64,000 nt of DNA from Magicicada septendecula (taxonomy: Eukaryota; Arthropoda; Insecta; Hemiptera; Cicadidae). Shown here piece by piece: positions 45,532 through 58,230 of this stretch. The number at the start of each line of letters is the position of its first letter. The stretch's first letter is position 1. The notes under the pieces were generated by a model. That model had not been told where the DNA came from. It made no database searches and was given only the letters and a program-made list of their open reading frames with translations. The stretch lies in the NCBI GenBank assembly GCA_034769895.1, contig CM068374.1, positions 357,155,802 to 357,219,801 of the forward strand, in the 5' to 3' direction. The position numbers and the translations under genes are program-made.

Positions 45532-48470
45532 TGTAATATAGACGTGAGTACGGCTACCGTTATACTCTGCAAAATGTGAATAATGTACAATTTGTGTGTG
45601 ATGGGTGTAACGTGTCTTCTCTATCCGTAGTTCAAATGCGTGCAACTTCCGCAGATTTCGTTCGTTGCGAACGTACGAATAACCAGGTCTTGATGTTCTT
45701 ACCTGATGTTCATTAGGGGTATGAAAATCCCGGTGGCGCCAAATTGTTTTCTTAAAACAATTAAAATAAAATTCAAAGGTGTATGACCAGCGCAGCTCAG
45801 GCGGTTTGAATAATTCAAATATTTCCGCCAGCTAGGCCCACTGGAGCGCACAGCAGTTCGATGCGTGGGCTGTGTAAATCGTTAGTCATCTGCTAAAATG
45901 TACATAAAATATTGTGCACCTCCTAATGAAATTATAACACCGTGGTTACACTCAATACTTACACATTTTTTATTAGTGATTGTTATTCATTTAATACAAA
46001 TTATTCTAATACAAATGCTCCGGTTATTTATATGAGACAATTACAGGGTTTGACAAATCGATATTTGAATTGATAAACAGACTTTTAGTAATGGCGTCTG
46101 TTGGAAATTGTACAAATTATTAATGTTCATTTGTCATAGGTTCTTGAGGTTACGTTAAAAGGATTACAAATGTTTAAAACAATAAAAATACACACCCTTA
46201 CATTAAGTAAACTTAACTAACATATTGTGTAGGTATAATTTGTTTAGCGCAGTGTAGTAAAAGTGTTTACAAGTTATGGATCATTAACAACAGTTTATAT
46301 TGGTTAGTTTATAAATTGTCAGTGACTTAGTATTCTTTTTAATCTTTGAAAGTAATTAATTTCAGTTCAGTGAGATTTCGACCTTTAGTGAGAAATAATT
46401 AACGTGAGTTTATTTATATATTTTGGGTAATTTAAGAGGTACTTATCACTTCCGTAGTTATGGCGAATTCATACGATCTGTTATTCATGGGTTATACTAT
46501 AATCTTCTTTAATTTGCTGGGTTCAGGACATCAGGCATCTTTTCCAGTTTAATTGGTAGTAATTTATTTTCTTTTTTCGTTAATTTGGCCTCAACTTCAA
46601 TAATATGGTTCCAGTCCTTGCCTGATGTCTTGGTATACACTTAGTAGTAACTTCTTCTGATATTTTCTATGTTTTAATTGACAATTTTGGTCACTCGAAA
46701 ATTAGCGTCTGTACCATTAAAGCGTCATGCATTCAGTAAAAAAATCTAACGGTATTTTTGCTTGTTATTCCACAGTTTCCATGGTAACGTAATTATTCTC
46801 CCTGGTCGATCTCAAAATAAACACATTGTTATCAAACTTTGAATTTTTTGTTTAATTTGAATAAATATTTTATAATGGCTATATTTACTTGGGGATAATT
46901 TCAATGGTTGTAATCTTTACATAGATGTTTCTATTTTCTTTCAAAGATTAGTTTGATATCTTACAAGATTGGTCTAAGCCATGTATTAATGTTTTAGTCC
47001 AAAATTGATAATACTATGTTAATACATAATTTACTTATTTCTAAGTTTTAATATAATTCTGCCATGTTCCCTTTCGTTACACATAATTAATATATTTTGC
47101 CTATTATTTCTTATAAAGGTATTGCTATTATTTTCTTTATAAATTCCTTACTTACTTAAAACATACTAACATATTACTGTAAAACTATTTCTTCTGGTAT
47201 TTATTGCCTTAAACATTAAGCCAATAACTTCTTTCTTTAAATTAACAAATGAACAAATTTGGTGAGTGTTATACCTACACCATCTCTTTTATAACAGTAA
47301 TCACCCTGGTGATTTTTATACTGAGATAATATTTTTTCTGTTTTTTACATTCACAATTATTCTGTGTCTTTCAGTCTAATATACTTAACTTAATTGCTCA
47401 TTTAACATGTGCTTATGTTTTGGGTTTGTCACACTTGTTTAACTCTTTTTTCTTAAGATTATATGCTGTTTATTTTATTACACTTATCACTTCACTGTTC
47501 ATCTTTGTCACTCCCTACCTATCTCTAATTACCCTTATATTTCTCACGATCTCACTATTATTACAAAGTTTTTGTATCTAATGAGTTCATGTCTCTTTTG
47601 TTAACTTCAGACTGTCACATATCATTTTATAATATTCAAACAACATGGTATTGTAAATACATCTTTCAAATAAAACATAACTTTGTATACATTGTCATTA
47701 AAGTGATAAAAATTGGTCTGAAATGTCATAATTAGTAATAATAACAACAATTTAATAATGTTAAAATATATTGTGTTAATTGAAACATACTACATCTGTA
47801 GCAACAGCAATAATATTAGCGAATAAATAAACTCTCCAAAACCTTATACTTTCAAACACATAATGCTGAGATAACATACATACTGCTGAAATAATCCTAG
47901 TAAAAGTTCCAAAGTATATAGTAGGCTATACAATTTGTTCGCTGATTGAACCACGCACACATTTCTATTCCCTGTCTGTATGAGTGTAATTTTAAACATA
48001 ACAGCTGACACATCACCTATAGATAAGGATATACATACAATCATATCTACACATGGTTTTTTATGTATAACAATTGCTGAGATACTGTCATTTACAAGTT
48101 ACCACTAATAAAAATTTAAACATAAATTATTAACAATAATAAAAAATTATGCTCTTTTAAAACAATCTTGTGAGTTAATTGTTATGGCCATGTAATTTTT
48201 TTTTTCTTTTTTCTTCACTGTCTTCTAGTCTCGCTTTACTTTGGTTAATATCTGGCCAATCTCTGGGGTTGGGTCAATGTCAGTTGTCTGTCAGTCTAGT
48301 TCGTATTTTCTTGTTTTGTAACCACCTTTGGTTGTATTCTTCCTCCTTCACTATTGATTATATTTACTACTTTCATTCTCGTTATCATTTATCTATCAAA
48401 ATATATGGTTTCTTGGCATTTTTTACATACTTATTTATATCAAATGTGATCAGGGTTTGGCAATGTTATA
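45532..48470 (-). repeat. 5' LTR of element W
   Basis: 2,939 bp, near-identical to 37666-40604. It should contain the promoter (transcription toward lower coordinates); no TATA box can be singled out in the AT-rich sequence. Confidence 0.93.
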
Positions 48471-50874
48471 ATATATATTATAATATATCGGTCGTGTCTG
48501 GTCTCTTTCTCTCGTATACCTCTGTAAAATATAACAGTGTGTCTGAGTGTAAAAATGTGTCCTCGCACGGCGATGTAATTCACGATGTTTGGGCCCGTAG
48601 CGAACGTACTGGGGGACCAGGTATCGTGGTTCCCGATCTGAGGTTCAAACGTAGTGGATAATCTCCGGGTGGCGCCAAATTGTTTATATAAAACAATTAA
48701 AATGGTTTCCTTATCAATGTTCTATTTGAACGAGGCGACGAATTCAGTCCGTCCCGCCTTTTCTCAAATTTTTGTTAATCGAGTTAGCAGTTGCAGTATT
48801 CGCTACTTGCGCGCTAGACGTCGCCTCAGAAACATTTGCTATACATGATAATTTAAACATACACTTTTCTAATGAAAATAAAACACGATTTAACACACAC
48901 AGTATAGTTTTAATATTAATTTGAAGTTAATATTTTATAGACACAAGTTGTAATTAATTTTTCATATATAATTCTGCACCGGATAATTCTTTATAAGACT
49001 CTTTACAGGGTTAAACAATCGACTTTTGAATACAAATAAACAGTATGGCGTGTTAATATGCCAATCAACAAATATTTCGGTCGATGTTTGTGGGTTGTTT
49101 GGATCACGTTAAAAGGTTCAGATGCAGTTACAATATTAAAAATACACAACCTTGCAATGTTTTTTCCTTAAGTAGGATAATGTGTAGTGGTAATTGGTTT
49201 GTTTGAGTGTCATACAAGAAGTTTAAAAGTCATACATAAATATGAGGTTAGTTCTATAGTTAACAAATTTACAGTGATTTAATATTTCGATTCAATCCTT
49301 GCAAGAGAATAAAAATGATTCAGTGGTATTCAACATACATTGAGAAATATTCAAAGTGCGTTTATTTTTGGAAGTTGAAATAATTTAACTGATATTTAAC
49401 AGTGTTGTAGTACGGTATTACTCTGGGTGTCGAGAAGGAAGGATTGTGGCATCAATATAATTCATTTGTTCTTTAATCACGTTTCGGCATCTTTTTCAAA
49501 GTTGTCTGGACTTATTTAGATGTTTCGTCTTCAATTAAACATCTCCCTCTGGTAATGGTCTTCCGCATCCATCAGACTTCTTTACGATCAATTTCTATAC
49601 TTGGTTTTATTTTTAAGATGGTTTAAATATGAAAATGTGTTGTACAGAAAATTCGCATCTGGCTTGCGATAGCGTCACTTTTCAAGTAAATTGTATTTAA
49701 TGGTAATTACCTCGTTAAACGGTCGTTTCCATGGTTACATCATTGCTCTCATTGGGTGAGCTGAACATGAACACATTGTTATCAATTTTCGAATTCCTTT
49801 CAAATCTTCCCATATCTTCGGACTTTCTTCCTCCTCTTATCTTCCTTCGGAGTTATTATCTAAATGCACTGTCATTTATATTTTCTCACAAAGATTATTT
49901 TGGTACCCCACAATATTGGGTTTTATCAAGTTTTCTAAGTTTACAATTAATTTCATACTTACTAATTACATTTCTTTGTTTATATAATTCCTTAATTTAA
50001 TATTTGGTTTTTAATAATAAAACTACCATTCATCCTTGATGAATTAGTCACCTTGGATTTGTCCATTACATGGTGATTTTTTTACAATCAGTAATTGTTT
50101 ATGTTTGACCGTTAGGCCTGTTTCACATTTAAGTAGCCATTACTGGATTTTTATGGCTTCATACACAATATATTTCCTTTAGTCCTAAATTGTTATTTTG
50201 CTTTTATAATTAGGTTTAATGTCTCTGGATGTGTTTTAATTTAATCTTTGTTAGTAACAACTGTGTTATTCAATCTTACTTGCTAATTATTTTGTTATTC
50301 ATTTCCAATATAACCTATAACATCTAGGTCTATGGTCTGTATGACTCTTACAGCCTTATCCAATTCATAAACAACAGTTTATACAATTCATTATTTCTTA
50401 TTTGTTGTTCTGGTGCTAAACAATCTCACCTCTATTGAACTTTTTCCCTTAAACTCCCCTTATAACATGGGTATTTACTTAATGTTAATACAAACTTATT
50501 TTCTAATGCTTTTTGCTCTCCCTTCCATATTAACACCACCTGATTACTTTTCCTTGTGAATCACACCTTTAAACTTTTACAATACATTTTTAAGTTATAA
50601 CAATACTATTTCCTAGTCATCACAGTGAATATCACTACTTAGTGTTCATTATTTACTGAATCAATGTTCTATCCTAAATACTATTCATTGTAACTTTGTT
50701 AAATGTTATTGTTCACTCTTAAAACTAAAACATGATTTATTTTACTAAGTCTTTACCTTAGCCTACTCTCCTCTTACTATTTTTATGATAGACAATATTT
50801 GTATTTATTTTTCACTTGCACTTTCTTAAATTATTTAGTGTTCATTATAATTTACTTAGTGTTTCTTTAGTATT

Positions 50875-52068
50875 TGAAACTTTCTATATTAAATGATATC
50901 GTATTAATTTAAAATCAATGTTAATCCACTCCTACTTACCATCGCGTGGCTTCAAGGTTGCGTCATACGTATGTTTGGGATGCAGACGTAATTTCTTAAG
51001 GTTGTGAGAATAATTTGCACAACACATTTATATGAAGAGAATTTCCATTTAATGTTTTACTGTTACTTTAGTGAAATTAAGAACAATACATTTAGTAAAT
51101 ACATGTTTCAGGTGTTGTGCAACACGTGACTCTGTTGTAATCTGGCTTACAATCTACGGCTTACCTTATTTTTTCTAAGACAAACATAAAAGGCAAACAC
51201 AAATAAACACAGAAAGCCGCCCAGCTTTGCCACACTCACATTTATACCAAACTAAAAAACCCCTTCACATTCTATACAAAGTCAGAAACCCCCTAACACA
51301 TCTTCATATGATAAAGCCCCCACATCGACCACGCGGTCATCGCGTCCGTGCCAAGTCCCCTTCCAAATGTTCGAAAAAGAAACGAAACTATTACTTCATT
51401 TATGCTCACTCATTACTGTTGTTATTTCACTTGTACACTGTTGATTAACGTTCCAAATTTTAACTGTGAGGTCGGCCGACCTAAAGACAAAAACTGTTAA
51501 TGAAATTTTGACGAACCGCATGCGGTCGGTTGGTAAGAGGTACTGGGCAGAAGTTAGTTCTCTGTTTCCTCTCCCCAGTTTTCAACACTGGAACTCACTG
51601 CCTTGGGCATCGTCGCCGAAGCTTCAGCCCATGCTCTGCATGTTATTTTTTTGAGTCAATGCCGCATATGATCTTCTGTAGGCATTGGCTGACGTCATTT
51701 AAGTGGGCCGGACGTTTGAGTGATGCCAAAGGGGCGATGAATAAATTGTTCGCTCTAGCCATCTTGTTTTTTGTTGAGAGCGTCCTTCTGAGCGCGCTTG
51801 CGTGGGTATTCGCGCCTGTGCGTCGACACACTTGCAAAGTTCTTAGAATTTTGGTGGAGGTAAATTCTTCAGCCGTGTTACACCACTGATTGCGTTTCGC
51901 TTTGTTTCCAACTGTTTCTCAACACTGGTCTGTTATACGGACACATACGTTGCACAATAATACATTTTTACATTATTTTATACAAACCCGCCCGAAACCG
52001 AAATGACTAAAAATATATATATACCCCAAACGGTTAAAACAAAAACGCCCAAAAATCGACCCGTTACA
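50875..52068 (-). repeat. 3' LTR of element E
   Basis: 1,194 bp, TGAAAC...GTTACA on the plus strand. It contains an internal inverted GGTCGGCCGACC palindrome (about 51471-51482). Confidence 0.93.
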
Positions 52069-55000
52069 ATACCCCCTCGATGAGAATTCTGCTGTCCATG
52101 ACAGAAGAAATCTCATCGATAAACCTCGAAGAGGACCGGTGAGGAACTGGTGCCTACAACCCCCTGGTTCTTAATCTCATGGGTACACGACCCCCCTGGC
52201 TCAGCGACCATGGACTCATCTGAACGAGATCACTGGACTTCTCCGTAAGAGATCCCAACACCGAGAAATCGATCAGACTCGCACCACAGCCCACCTTGCC
52301 TTCTAACATGCTACCCCCAAAAATCCTCAATCCCGGGCTAAAATTATCCCAGCTCCTCCGCCGATATGTTTCCCCTTTTTGCAAGCTGGGCTGCCTTTGG
52401 CAAATACTGGGCTCACACACTCTAACATTACATATTACCATAACACATAAGAATAAAACTTTCTTTTAAAATTTATCAAAAATTTAAAAAATTCAAAATT
52501 CAAAAAATAATCGTTTATCAAAAAATTCTCTTCCTCTTTTTTCTAATTTTTGTTTCAATGACTTAACCTAAACATTCCTATTAATACAAATACATCCTTA
52601 CTCTAGCATGAGAACAATTTATAGCCTACCAATATAAAGCAATACAATAAAAGAAACATCATTAATACATACATAATAAAATGATCATTACTCAAAATAT
52701 TCACTCGATGGCAGACGAAAAATCAAAAAAAAATTTTTTTTTTTTTTTTTCAAAAAAAATTTAAAATTTTCAAAATTTTAAAATTCAAAAAAAAATTATT
52801 CATTAAATATTTATTAAATTTATTTATTAAATAACATTTATTAAAATTATTCAAATATTGGTTTGAATTAATCAAACAAACAAATTAAAATTGTATTCCT
52901 ACTCTACAAGCTTAGTAGGTGTATGAACTCATCAGCTGATCATAACTAGGTCAAGTACAAAACCCTTGACCTACATATGTTATGTATGATTTCTGAAAAC
53001 ACTTTAAATATCTGTAATATCCTACCTTGAAATACAAAACATAGTAACATAAAATATTTATAATAAACAAAATATTAATATAATCAATCATCAACTTGAC
53101 ATTTAAATTATTTAAAACAAACAATTCTTAACTTTACATTATTCTCAAATTTTATCAAAATTCTGTCACTGGTAAAAAAATAAACAATTGCATATTCTTT
53201 ATCATGAATCTCTCTTTCTTTTCAACAATCTTACTTTAATATACTGTGGGTGATGTAAATTATTTATTCTCGTTTTTCTGTATTAGATTTCTATACCTAT
53301 ATAAACTTTCTCCCTCTGACTCTAACATTCATCAACTTCAACTCCCATGACACCCATCTCTACCAAAATATCTACTAATCAGGACATTCTAAACCCCAAC
53401 TTACCATTTAACTCAAAACGCCGCCTTCTCTACATATATAAAAAAAATACTCTCCAACCCTTTGTACATAGGATACGTGTTTCCTTCCCCAAAACTCATT
53501 TCCCTTATTTGGCGGCCCGGATTCTACCTAAGGCGGCCCCTTCCCCACTAAAATCTATTCTAATCCCGTCCCAACCCTTGTTGCGGACTCCCCAAATACA
53601 CTACCCCCTAATACAAAATTGCCATCCCCAAAAATCTCAATCTCATTACCTCACTACAAATACACAAAATAACCTCATTAACTATAAACATAAATATATA
53701 TCATTCAAAACTCTATATAAATTCCCCACAACTGTGTCAACCTTAATACTTCACCAACTTCTATAACATACATTAACTCAAAAACAACATTATATCATAC
53801 TCATCTCTACTATTTCACATTCAACTTTTAATTCAACTTGGACAGGTCTACGTGTCCCATAAAACATTTATCACCCATAAATTATCTTTTATTAATCTGC
53901 ATATTCTTTTTATCTTTACTTCGAAATATCTGTAGCCCACTAAACATTAATTACTTGTAACATTTACAAACCAATATACCAGTGACATGGTATTGTTGAT
54001 CAGCTGATATCCTAACATAATTAAAACACCATGGATACCTTTCAAAATTGAACAGTTACATGTAATACATTATCAACACTTACTTCTATTATGTTGATTG
54101 CCTGCCAGGCGTCTAATGATTGGCTTAGAAAAAAAAATTACACACATAATGAAAATACATTTTATCAACAACTATATCTAACACACAACAATAAAATGAT
54201 ACCTTTCAAATTATATTATGAACCTTATTTTACGAGTCTGAGCATATAATTATGTGGACAGAGCACAAGCATTTTTGATTGGATTAAACCTTGAATAAGC
54301 AAAACTGTTACGTCATAAGATTTTAAAATTCGTGACTCCTTTACGTCACCTCCCAGCCACACACTCTATTTCAGATTATGGAGGACTGTTTCGCCCTTTC
54401 GCTTCCACAGAGACGGTATATTTTGGAGCAGGTTTTTACCTCTCCGTGTCTCTGCTTCCGCTGTTAAATTTAAATTGGTGAACATCATCATGTTCGCGTT
54501 AATAATCATGCACCCTTAAACGGATCTACCACCTAGCTCTGCTGTTCCTTCTCGAACAGAGTGGCAGCCGCTGTTCCATAGTTTGGTGATTCCCCTTTTT
54601 ATTACCCCCCATCAATTTCAAAATACACCTTTACAACGATAACAGCTATGGCCTGTTATGGTCAGCGCGTAATCGTAATGTGCCCCAACCATAGCTGTTA
54701 AAGCTAAACCAATTCCACGGTCAGGGTTCGGTGAGGCCGTGACCGCCCGAAAATTTGGGGAATCACAAGTAAAATATCTTTCGTAATATTAAATTAAAAT
54801 TTAAATGACAATATTATTAACATAAAATATTACGTACAAAATCTACAACCTTCCCCCATAGCAGTTCCACACTACACTGTTATAATACATCACATAACAC
54901 AATACACAAATAGCAGTAAACCTGGATTTTTAGCATACATCAAACAAACAATTCTCTTTTAAATAATTTATATAAAAATTTATAAACATTATTATTTAAA

Positions 55001-55554
55001 ATTTTTCATTAACTCTTTTTATTTATCATCATGATGAATTTATCCTGTGTTGTAATCAGATTTTCAAAAATTCTAAATTTATTATTAACATATTTTTAAT
55101 CATTATGTTCCACAAAATAAACCATTTACCATTTATTTACTTATTAATTATTATTAAATCAAAATCTCACCACACAATTTAATTACCTTATAAAATTCAA
55201 ACACATAATATTCAATCACACTATCTACACATCTCCACTTATTTAATTCATTTGATTATTAAAATAACATATCTCATTATTATCAACATTCTACAACTCA
55301 TTAACTATTGTCTTAGTAATTATTTTGTTATTTAATTAGAGTGCAAAAATATTAATAATATTATTATTATTAATACAACATTTTCTAAAACATATACACA
55401 TTACATTTCACAATACACACAAATGAATTCAATATTATTTACAAAATATACGTCAAAATTGTTCAAGTGTATCTCACTTCAGATGTCCAAATCAGCAAGG
55501 TCATTACCAAAAATTTATAAAATTCAAACAAGGTCTATACACTGATATTCTAGT
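52069..55554 (-). other. Non-coding interior of element E
   Basis: Begins with the polypurine tract next to the LTR. A 95-codon minus-strand open stretch (52441-52154) has no recognisable domain. The remainder is A/T-rich without coding signal; GC-richer patches lie at about 54350-54760. Confidence 0.6.
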
Positions 55555-56820
55555 TCAGCCACCATCGTCAAAAATTAATCTTGGTTTTATATAACACTTT
55601 TGCTTTTTATTTACAAACAAATGGTTACTTTGTGTGTCATAACCAGAACAACCAAATTCACTCATTTTACCAGCATACTCATTAAACCAGTCTACGTTAA
55701 GTATTTTTGTTAAGTCTCCGTCATTACATTCATTCAATATCGGTCTAATTATTTTTTTCAAATCATTGTAATCATTATTATTCAAATATATTTCTAAGCC
55801 TTCTTTCCATTCATCATACTTTCTATTCAAATTATACAATTCTGTTACATACCATTCTCTATTTACTTCTCTCTCTTCATAACACCACATTACACTCTCA
55901 CAATTATTCCGGACAGAGGGTACACAATTACTCCACAAAAATAAACACCTCACTTCATCTACCAATACGGGACTCTTGCCCTTCAACCACAACACTTGTG
56001 GACTCAATAAATCATCATAAACATCATAAATAATAAAGGGAAAATTTGCCCTCTGTCCCCACTCTACCACAACATTATTTCTCCTCTCTCTCTCCAACTC
56101 ACTGACACACATTAACATTTCATTATCAACTTCTACTCTTTCTACCATTACGTTATCACTCTCAACATCTACACCATCATTTTCTAACACCACATTTTTA
56201 TTTGTATTATCATTGTTATTACTTGTCAACTCATTATCTGGCATTGCATTCATCACCTGTACTCCCATTCGCTCTACACTCTGTTCTAATTTATTCAAAC
56301 TGGATCTTATCGTTTCATTAGTACTTTCTACACATTTACTCATTTCTTGTATTTCATTTTTTAACTCATTATTCAGATTTTTTAACTCGTCAAATTTATT
56401 ATTTTGTACTTCTAATTTGGTGTCAAAGTCATTGCTCAATTTAATTTGTTCGTCTAACTTTACATCAAATTTATTGAAACTGGTACAAAGAAATTGGATC
56501 ATTTTCGTTATATCTTGATCTTCAGATTTTTTAGTCGGGACTGGTGTCGACTGACTTTCTGTTTTATTGTCAGTGAAGCTGACTTCACCATTATTATTTT
56601 TACTTTCTCTATTCGATTTTGGGGTCGTTTGGATCCCCGAATCATCTGTACTATCTTTTTCATTTATACTACTTGTGTTCAAAGTTTTGTCGCCTTGACC
56701 TACATTCGGCGTTGAATGTACTTCAAAACTATTCACAACAGCTGATTCATTTAATTCAGCTATTTCGCTTATCACAGTCGAGTCGGACAAATCGACTCCG
56801 TTCTCTGCTGTATTTTCCAT
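55555..56820 (-). CDS. Gag-like protein of element E (DDGG family), intact
   Basis: 421 codons, ATG at 56820 about 200 bp after the primer site. Layout: acidic Ser/Thr-rich start with SFEVHSTP (residues about 30-38) and DDSGIQT (about 60-66); a coiled coil of about 100 residues (FDTKLEVQNNKFDELKNLNN); an acidic Asn/Val linker. The C-terminal domain of about 190 residues has spaced Cys and Trp (VRCLFLWSNCVPS, VMWCYEEREVNREW) and DGDLTKILNVDWF, and ends in RLIFDDGG. No zinc knuckle, protease or RT motif. The same ends and motif order occur in element A (241-1655). Its position suggests a capsid-like or RNA-binding role; this is inference, and the family is unknown to me. Confidence 0.8.
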   Translation of the reverse strand: MENTAENGVDLSDSTVISEIAELNESAVVNSFEVHSTPNVGQGDKTLNTSSINEKDSTDDSGIQTTPKSNRESKNNNGEVSFTDNKTESQSTPVPTKKSEDQDITKMIQFLCTSFNKFDVKLDEQIKLSNDFDTKLEVQNNKFDELKNLNNELKNEIQEMSKCVESTNETIRSSLNKLEQSVERMGVQVMNAMPDNELTSNNNDNTNKNVVLENDGVDVESDNVMVERVEVDNEMLMCVSELERERRNNVVVEWGQRANFPFIIYDVYDDLLSPQVLWLKGKSPVLVDEVRCLFLWSNCVPSVRNNCESVMWCYEEREVNREWYVTELYNLNRKYDEWKEGLEIYLNNNDYNDLKKIIRPILNECNDGDLTKILNVDWFNEYAGKMSEFGCSGYDTQSNHLFVNKKQKCYIKPRLIFDDGG

Positions 56821-57036
56821 TATTATTATTATTTTTAGGTATTTATTCTGTTTACAATATAAATAATATATATTTTAAATATATATTTATATTTTAAATA
56901 TTCTTTACTTACTTAGCGTAACTTAACTTTACATAAGTATCTTTTGCGTATTCTCACACAACTTCCAAATTACGATTGCATCCCATTTATAGGTATGGAA
57001 TTTATTTTATTAAATTCGTCCCTTTCGTGGCGCCAA

Positions 57037-58230
57037 TGAAACTTTCTATATTAAATGATATCGTATTAATTTAAAATCAATGTTAATCCACTCCTACTTA
57101 CCATCGCGTGGCTTCAAGGTTGCGTCATACGTATGTTTGGGATGCAGACGTAATTTCTTAAGGTTGTGAGAATAATTTGCACAACACATTTATATGAAGA
57201 GAATTTCCATTTAATGTTTTACTGTTACTTTAGTGAAATTAAGAACAATACATTTAGTAAATACATGTTTCAGGTGTTGTGCAACACGTGACTCTGTTGT
57301 AATCTGGCTTACAATCTACGGCTTACCTTATTTTTTCTAAGACAAACATAAAAGGCAAACACAAATAAACACAGAAAGCCGCCCAGCTTTGCCACACTCA
57401 CATTTATACCAAACTAAAAAACCCCTTCACATTCTATACAAAGTCAGAAACCCCCTAACACATCTTCATATGATAAAGCCCCCACATCGACCACGCGGTC
57501 ATCGCGTCCGTGCCAAGTCCCCTTTCAAATGTTCGAAAAAGAAACGAAACTATTACTTCATTTATGCTCACTCATTACTGTTGTTATTTCACTTGTACAC
57601 TGTTGATTAACGTTCCAAATTTTAACTGTGAGGTCGGCCGACCTAAAGAAAAAAACTGTTAATGAAATTTTGACGAACCGCATGCGGTCGGTTGGTAAGA
57701 GGAACTGGGCAGAAGTTAGTTCTCTGTTTCCTCTCCCCAGTTTTCAACACTGGAACTCACGGCCTTGGGCGTCGTCGCCGAAGCTTCAGCCCATGCTCTG
57801 CATGTTATTTTTTTGAGTCAATGCCGCATATGATCTTCTGTAGGCATTGGCTGACGTCATTTAAGTGGGCCGGACGTTTGAGTGATGCCAAAGGGGCGAT
57901 GAATAAATTGTTCGCTCTAGCCATCTTGTTTTTTGTTGAGAGCGTCCTTTTGAGCGCGCTTGCGTGGGTATTCGCGCCTGTGCGTCGATACACTTGCAAA
58001 GTTCTTAGAATTTTGGTGGAGGTAAATTCTTCTGCCGTGTTACACCACTGATTGCGTTTCGCTTTGTTTCCAACTGTTTCTCAACACTGGTCTGTTATAC
58101 GGACAAATACGTTGCACAATAATACATTTTTACATTATTTTATACAAACCCGCCCGAAACCGAAATGACTAAAAATATATATATACCCCAAACGGTTAAA
58201 ACAAAAACGCCCAAAAATCGACCCGCTACA
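57037..58230 (-). repeat. 5' LTR of element E
   Basis: 1,194 bp, direct repeat of 50875-52068; ends CCCGCTACA. Confidence 0.93.

Larger units (their letters stand above)
37666..48470 (-). mobile_element. Young Gypsy-type LTR element W with 2.9-kb LTRs, RT-less
   Basis: 10.8 kb. Two LTRs of identical length (2,939 bp: 37666-40604 and 45532-48470) differ at about five positions by my reading (roughly 0.2%), so the insertion is very recent. Inserted in a (TA)n run; the target duplication is hidden by the repeat. Minus-strand order: LTR, duplicated primer-site region, gag (45404-43491), protease (to 42562), integrase fragment (42556-41888), 1.3 kb untranslated, LTR. RT and RNase H are deleted between protease and integrase. 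It can move only with proteins from a related intact element. Confidence 0.92.
50875..58230 (-). mobile_element. LTR retrotransposon E, gag-like only
   Basis: 7,356 bp with two 1,194-bp LTRs (50875-52068 and 57037-58230; about ten differences by eye, near 0.8%) and a 4-bp duplication TATT (50871-50874 and 58231-58234). Minus-strand order: 5' LTR, primer site TGGCGCCACGAAAGGG (57020-57034), one intact gag-like gene (56820-55555), 3.5 kb non-coding, polypurine tract CGAGGGGGTAT, 3' LTR. No pol genes. It must rely on proteins from another element. Confidence 0.9.

Noticed and set aside
51466..51889. Plus-strand open frames repeated in both LTRs of E (also 57628-58051)
   Set aside because: They are duplicated only because the LTR is duplicated, lie antisense to the element, and have no domain.
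53347..53766. 139-codon plus-strand frame in element E
   Set aside because: Low-complexity Pro/Thr/Ile/Asn composition, antisense to the element, no domain.
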